The notes beneath the pieces were generated by a model, which was given only the letters and a program-made list of their open reading frames with translations, did not search any database and was not told the origin of the DNA. Position numbers and translations under genes: made by a program. From assembly GCA_031253755.1 (NCBI GenBank), contig JAIRVT010000032.1:21844-85843 (forward strand): 64,000 nucleotides of DNA, written 5' to 3'. Position 1 is the first letter of the stretch; each line of letters starts with the position of its first letter. Shown here piece by piece: positions 59,939 through 64,000 of this stretch. This DNA is from Enterobacteriaceae bacterium. Lineage in GTDB: Bacteria; Pseudomonadota; Gammaproteobacteria; Enterobacterales; Enterobacteriaceae.

Positions 59939-61094
59939 TGTTTTTATTCCTGCTATCGCGATAATTTTCAGACCAGACAATATCGTTTCCAGAGATAATA
60001 GCGGCAATGGGGATGAATTGTTGATTGCCTATTCTGGTTTCACCTTCAGCATCCACCAGCACCATCTGATGGTTTTCCAGTTCAAAAATGGTGATATCAC
60101 CGTCAAAACCCCGTTCCAACCGGCCTTTGCGGGGTAAATGCAAAAACCGGGCTGCGTTGGCCGTGACACAATTGAGTATTTGCTCGGGGTGAACGCCCAG
60201 CGCGAGGAATTTATTCATCACGGTTGCAAGGCTGTAAACCGGCCCACCAAGTCGGTTTCTTTGGTAAATATCGGAACTGATCATATGGGGCAAATATCCC
60301 GTATGGAATAAGTGTCCCGCCCGTATTACCTGCTCAGCAACGTTGAAGCTGAAACTTTCCGTCCCGTGACCGACATCCAAAATAACGCCCCGTGCTATTG
60401 CCCGTTGGATGGCCGGTTTCAGCGCACCGTTCTGATCCAGAATTCGGTTAGGTTTGCCATTAAAACAGTGGGTGATAATATCGCCGTCCGTCAGTTGATC
60501 AGCGATTTCCTCCAGATTGGGCGGAGGGTTGCCGATGTGCACCATCAAGGGCAATCCGTTCTTTTGCTGCATGGTTTTCGCCAGCAGCAGCGGCTGGAGA
60601 CCATTTTCACCCACGACACTTTTACTCATGCGGGCTTTCAGGCCAATAACAAACCCGGCGTGACGCCTGACGGCATCTTGCAACTGGTGATCATCAATTT
60701 GGCTTAAGTCTGCCAGTTCGTGCTGGTTGATAATGCCGGTACGGGCGATATTCAGGAACGCATAGACATGGGTTTTCGCCTTACTGGCGGCGGCATAGAA
60801 CCGGTCGATATCATCGGCACCTGTGCTCCCCGCATCGACAACCGTTGTGACACCACTGGCGGCGCCGATTAAATCCGGTTCGTCAAAATAGAGCGGGGAT
60901 TGTGGGTAACAATGGGTGTGGGCATCAATCCAACCCGCGCTGATATAATAATGACCGGATAAATCAATCTCTTCTTTAGCTTCCAGCCCGGCCGCCACCG
61001 CAGAACCGATATCGACGATCCTGCCATCATTGACGATAACATCAACAATATCGCCGTTAATCAATTTTGCCTGCCTGATAATTAAGTCATACAT
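59922..61094 (-). CDS. Amidohydrolase/deacetylase-family metallohydrolase (COG3964 type)
   Basis: The 390-aa TIM-barrel amidohydrolase shows the binuclear metal set: HxH in WIDAHTHCYP, Lys in GLKARMSK, His in MVHIGNPPP, His in THCFNGK, and Asp in the LDVGHG region. Enterococcal and Agrobacterium relatives (EF0837, Atu3266) remove acyl groups from hydroxy acids or amino sugars and also sit beside SelA-like genes. Here it probably deacylates the compound that the PLP lyase then processes. Confidence 0.85.
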   Translation of the reverse strand: MYDLIIRQAKLINGDIVDVIVNDGRIVDIGSAVAAGLEAKEEIDLSGHYYISAGWIDAHTHCYPQSPLYFDEPDLIGAASGVTTVVDAGSTGADDIDRFYAAASKAKTHVYAFLNIARTGIINQHELADLSQIDDHQLQDAVRRHAGFVIGLKARMSKSVVGENGLQPLLLAKTMQQKNGLPLMVHIGNPPPNLEEIADQLTDGDIITHCFNGKPNRILDQNGALKPAIQRAIARGVILDVGHGTESFSFNVAEQVIRAGHLFHTGYLPHMISSDIYQRNRLGGPVYSLATVMNKFLALGVHPEQILNCVTANAARFLHLPRKGRLERGFDGDITIFELENHQMVLVDAEGETRIGNQQFIPIAAIISGNDIVWSENYRDSRNKNNDISL

Positions 61095-61134
61095 AATTGC
61101 GATTCTTTCTTTATGGTTATTTATTTATGGTTAT

Positions 61135-61785
61135 TTATACCGAAAGCGGAACAAAGTAGCCGGGCACCATCGCACCTAAAATAGCACCGCCCGCAACCGG
61201 TTTTTTCCAGAGATAAAAAAGCAGTGCGCCAGCCAGCGAACCGATGCCGATAGGAATCGATGCTGCCATTGCTGCCAAAATAATTAACGGGCCAAGAAAG
61301 CGACCGGAAGCGTTGCCTGCGCCCATCATGACATCGGCACCAAAGGTGGAATTTCCCTGATTGACCGTAAATTTTCGGGCGAGAATGATGAGCAGCCCGA
61401 CAGCAATGCCCAACAACATGCCTGTGAGCAATGAAGCCCAGAAATTGGTCACCAGAAAATCAAAACCGCCCGCCAGCAGCAGCGCCGGAACACCAAGCCC
61501 AATGCCCGTTTGCAGCGCTCCGCCGATATCCAGAATTCCGACCAAAGACCCTTCGATAATCCGGGCGAACAGAAAACTGGCACCGAATGCCGCCACCGCG
61601 CCATAAACACCGGTATCCAGCCCGGAGCGCAACATGGCGACAAAGGCCACTTCATTGAACGCCCCGAACCCGTACACCACATACATGTGTGTGCCGGCAA
61701 AAATGCCGGCTGACAGCAGGCCGACAAACAGCGGAAATGTCCATTCTGCGTACCAAAAATCGTTTTTATTCAGTTCCGTATTCAT
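61135..61785 (-). CDS. DUF4310-family membrane protein
   Basis: Start ATG 61785 (MNTELNKNDFWYAEWTFP) follows GAGAGTGG. 216 aa with about six hydrophobic segments and several Gly-rich turns (GALQTGIGLGVPALLLAGG, GADVMMGAGNASG). In this conserved arrangement it is paired with DUF4311 and likely forms the membrane part of a transporter. The solute is unknown. Confidence 0.82.
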   Translation of the reverse strand: MNTELNKNDFWYAEWTFPLFVGLLSAGIFAGTHMYVVYGFGAFNEVAFVAMLRSGLDTGVYGAVAAFGASFLFARIIEGSLVGILDIGGALQTGIGLGVPALLLAGGFDFLVTNFWASLLTGMLLGIAVGLLIILARKFTVNQGNSTFGADVMMGAGNASGRFLGPLIILAAMAASIPIGIGSLAGALLFYLWKKPVAGGAILGAMVPGYFVPLSV

Positions 61786-61828
61786 GGTTGCCACTCTCGA
61801 TTGTTTTCCACTCGATAATTTTCCACGA

Positions 61829-62620
61829 TTATTTCCCACTAACAAGCTGATGGATATATTGCAGCCAGTTTGGTGTCTCCAGCATAAAAGCGGTCAGGAG
61901 TTTGATATCAAAGCCACGGAAGAAGCCGCTGAGGACAAACAACAACACGACGGCAACCAGCATGGTTCGGGTCACCCGATTCCAGCCGTTATCATCCACA
62001 CCTTTGCCGATCAGAATACCGAGCACCAGTCCGGGAATGGCGTTACCCATAATCAATTGCGCGCAACCGCCAAGCAGTGTGGCCCAGAAACCGGAGCGAC
62101 GACCGGCATCGATTGCCGCCAGCCAGAACAAGACCGGCATCACGGTATTGACCAGCAAATTTGCCGCTGGCACTAACACATTGGTGGCGGTCGTTTGTAA
62201 GGCTGCCGGAACCGCCGACGCCGTAGTGTTCAGGAACGCCACCAGCAGTGCGCCGATAATTCCGCAGGCAATCGCCATTTTTTTCGGATTATGCAGCGTT
62301 GCGGCCACATTCCGGTTTTTGAGCAACAACGCCGCCGCGCCCCAGTTGGGAATAATGCGGTGATCGACATCTTGGGTGAATGCGCCTGCCGCGACCGATG
62401 ACGCCCAGGCGTTAAAGAAGAATCCCAGCCCGAAAGAGAAGTGAGAAGCCGGGTCACCTTCGCAGGAATTCAGCTCGCCTAATGTGCGGAACGCGCCCAT
62501 GCCCTGTACGGTCGGCGCATGAAACATACGCGCGGCTCCGGCACCGAGGCCAAAGCCACACAAACCGCCGATCAGGAGTGACATAGCCAGTATTTCAAGA
62601 AACGATGCTGTAGTTCCCAT
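61829..62620 (-). CDS. DUF4311-family membrane protein
   Basis: 263 aa, six to seven hydrophobic segments. It contains the conserved region GELNSCEGDPASHFSFGLGF and a second half with AGHRxx-like GGCAQLIMGNAIPGLVLGILIGKG. Together with DUF4310 it probably makes a permease analogous to PTS EIIC/EIID pairs or the YhfT system; this is inference from topology and gene order. Confidence 0.82.
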   Translation of the reverse strand: MGTTASFLEILAMSLLIGGLCGFGLGAGAARMFHAPTVQGMGAFRTLGELNSCEGDPASHFSFGLGFFFNAWASSVAAGAFTQDVDHRIIPNWGAAALLLKNRNVAATLHNPKKMAIACGIIGALLVAFLNTTASAVPAALQTTATNVLVPAANLLVNTVMPVLFWLAAIDAGRRSGFWATLLGGCAQLIMGNAIPGLVLGILIGKGVDDNGWNRVTRTMLVAVVLLFVLSGFFRGFDIKLLTAFMLETPNWLQYIHQLVSGK

Positions 62621-62686
62621 AAATTACAGTTCCATAAGTAACAGTACCCATAGATAAATGTAACCACTGTCAATTTTCCCTCAGCT

Positions 62687-62986
62687 TTATTCTCCGTGAC
62701 TGAAATCAATCGCCTGTACATCCAGCAACGTGACATTCACCGTCACTTCCAGTACGACAGAATAATGTTCACGTTTGCGGGGCAGGAAAAAGAACAGGAA
62801 TCTTTCAGTGGTCACTTTACTGGTGGCGTTAATCACGGCGACATCTTTCGGCTCAATGCGCAATATCAGGTGAGATGTGCCTTGCAACACGGTTCGTTGA
62901 ACCGCATTCAGGGCATCGGCAACCGCTTTTTGTTTGCTATCGCCGGTTCCGCTGACCCGCACAGAGGTTTCAATCACCGATTTCAT
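62687..62986 (-). CDS. DUF4312-family small protein
   Basis: 99 aa, soluble, predicted alpha/beta. It begins MKSVIETSVRVSGTGDSKQKAVADAL and has a strand-rich C-terminal part (SVVLEVTVNVTLLDV). It starts 2 bp before the stop of the SFCGS gene, so the two are coupled. Always reported with DUF4310/4311, so probably a cytosolic component of that system; no activity known. Confidence 0.8.
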   Translation of the reverse strand: MKSVIETSVRVSGTGDSKQKAVADALNAVQRTVLQGTSHLILRIEPKDVAVINATSKVTTERFLFFFLPRKREHYSVVLEVTVNVTLLDVQAIDFSHGE

Positions 62987-62988
62987 GA

Positions 62989-63393
62989 TTAACGGCCTTG
63001 TGTCTGATGATCATCTTTTATCGGAAGATAGCCTTGTTCCGCTAAAAAAGCCCGCACAAGGCGCTCGCCCAATTCGGCTTTATCCATAAAACCAAATCCG
63101 AGCACGGTACAGCCTTCGTGAATAGCGGTTTCCCCTTCTTCAATGGAGCGCATACCGTGGCGGATTTTATAGCCATATTTGTTTTGTGCCGTGATAGCAC
63201 CCGCGCCCCCGCTGCCGCAAAATGAGATGCCGATATCCCCTTGCTCACTGTGCATCACATCACCCAGTTTCATATCTGCCGCCACGCCGGCAATCACAAT
63301 CGCCCGGCCTCCCGCAGCTTCAACACCGGCAGCGACATTCTGTCCCTTGCCCAAACGATCACCAATAACAACAACGATTTGTTTTTTCATCAT
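62989..63393 (-). CDS. SFCGS-family glycine-rich protein
   Basis: 134 aa with the family signature ISFCGSGGAGAITAQNKYGYKI split over the middle of the protein, after KKQIVVVIGDRLGKGQNVAAG. The layout recalls small EIIB-like or DUF2620/YhfU cytosolic proteins with a phosphate-binding Gly-rich loop and one conserved Cys. A role as a phospho-carrier or substrate-binding subunit is conceivable but unproven. ATG 63390 is an alternative start. Confidence 0.82.
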   Translation of the reverse strand: MMKKQIVVVIGDRLGKGQNVAAGVEAAGGRAIVIAGVAADMKLGDVMHSEQGDIGISFCGSGGAGAITAQNKYGYKIRHGMRSIEEGETAIHEGCTVLGFGFMDKAELGERLVRAFLAEQGYLPIKDDHQTQGR

Positions 63394-63416
63394 TTTTATC
63401 TCCGAAATGCGATCTT

Positions 63417-63836
63417 CTAAATACTATTTCTCATCTCTTTTCCGGGACCTTCAGAAGTCTTTTCTGATAGTTGAGGATTGGCGCGGGCAACTTCAAAATG
63501 CACGGATAACAGATAAGCCTCTTCGATGGCTAATCCGGGCAGGGATTCAACAACTTGAGCCGCCAACGCGATGGATTCCGGCGAAATCTCATCAAACAGG
63601 GAATAATCCACCTCAGGCAACGGTTCCCCTGTTTTGGCTCTCAGCACCATCGCATTGACATGAGATTCCAGCATCTGTTGCTGAACCTCCGTGGTATAAG
63701 CGCCCGCATCTGCCAGCCATTCACCAATCAGTGTCAGCAGCTTTTGGCTGACCACTTCGGGTTCATTAGCCTCTTCTGTCATGTTGACACGCACAGGACG
63801 GGCATGACACACAGAATGTGCATGAAAAGTATTCAT
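63417..63836 (-). CDS. PRD-like helical protein, first gene of the DUF4310-4312 operon
   Basis: 139 aa, helical. The region EVVSQKLLTLIGEWLADAGA, followed by QQQMLESHVNAMVLRAKTGEPLPEVD with a conserved His-Val pair, resembles a PTS regulation domain (PRD) as in the stand-alone YhfY. It has no DNA-binding domain. A second His lies in VHFEVAR near residue 113. It may sense the phosphorylation state of the system. Starts at ATG 63836 after GGTGGG. Confidence 0.6.
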   Translation of the reverse strand: MNTFHAHSVCHARPVRVNMTEEANEPEVVSQKLLTLIGEWLADAGAYTTEVQQQMLESHVNAMVLRAKTGEPLPEVDYSLFDEISPESIALAAQVVESLPGLAIEEAYLLSVHFEVARANPQLSEKTSEGPGKEMRNSI

Positions 63837-64000
63837 AACCGATTTCCCACCAAACCCAACATCGGATTGTTGATTGACTGAGATGACCTTATCGGCTTTA
63901 TTTTCAGCTTTGGAGTTGGCGAATTTCCGTTTTGAAGTGGAAATTAACCTGCTAATAGGTCGCTATGGCGTTATCTTGCGGTATTTTTAGGCAAAAAATG
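63837..64000. other. Upstream region of the DUF4310-4312 operon (window edge)
   Basis: 164 bp that should contain the operon promoter. I looked for a sigma-54 core on the minus strand, because related dga-type operons use one, and found no good match. No gene is visible before the edge. Confidence 0.4.

Overview
The window is a chromosomal segment of an enterobacterium of the Morganellaceae, most likely Xenorhabdus. The housekeeping blocks have the enterobacterial order (ligB / gmk-rpoZ-spoT-trmH-recG-gltS / yicH; fabY-dtd-yihX-typA / glnA-ntrB-ntrC / hemN-yihI; rsmJ-prlC; treBC). The protein sequences resemble E. coli but carry genus-like features: short repeated surface loops, many TATACCC-ended intergenic repeats, and insect-pathogen accessory genes. 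The genus call is inference from memory of gene content, not from a search.

Layout. 1-7.7 kb: ligB (cut by the left edge), then the gmk-rpoZ-spoT-trmH-recG operon, in which trmH is a decayed remnant. 7.8-15.9 kb: gltS, yicH, fabY, dtd, yihX and typA. 16-20.7 kb: the nitrogen-control operon glnA-ntrB-ntrC with a recognisable sigma-54 promoter and NtrC sites. 20.7-24.4 kb: hemN, yihI and a GT39-like membrane glycosyltransferase.

24.4-40.4 kb is the main accessory feature: a gene cluster for a pyrrolobenzodiazepine of the tilimycin/tilivalline type. A minus-strand operon (class II DAHP synthase, EntA/DhbA-like dehydrogenase, PhzD-like isochorismatase, PhzE-like ADIC synthase) would turn primary metabolites into 3-hydroxyanthranilate. 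A divergent two-gene NRPS (A-T and C-A-T-reductase) would join it to proline and release the product reductively as an aldehyde that cyclises. A UvrA-like protein and a Bcr-type exporter are probable self-protection genes. An NTF2/SnoaL-like protein and a MarR regulator follow the NRPS. A bimodular tilivalline cluster has been described in Xenorhabdus eapokensis and a related one in Klebsiella oxytoca, so the pathway class is known. The NTF2-like gene, the possible MarR operator and the absence of a hydroxylase gene are less explored points.

40.5-52 kb: adeP, small secreted unknowns, rsmJ, prlC, a class II cholesterol-oxidase-like flavoprotein, an LprI-like/DUF930-like gene pair, and three tandem copies of an unrecognised six-cysteine secreted protein. 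52-58.7 kb: treC and treB without an adjacent treR, a LysR regulator and an MFS exporter. 58.8-64 kb: the stub of a fic gene with its promoter palindrome, then a seven-gene operon encoding an uncharacterised membrane system (DUF4310/DUF4311/DUF4312/SFCGS families) with an amidohydrolase and a DgaE-like PLP lyase.

Two themes cut across the genes. Short in-frame tandem duplications of 15 or 18 bp occur in several otherwise conserved proteins (LigB, YicH, NtrC, PrlC, TreC, with an Asn-rich loop in SpoT). Two families of intergenic repeats are present: a TATACCC-ended inverted-repeat element, and a GC-rich hairpin that sits inside one copy of a larger repeat and is missing from another copy nearby.
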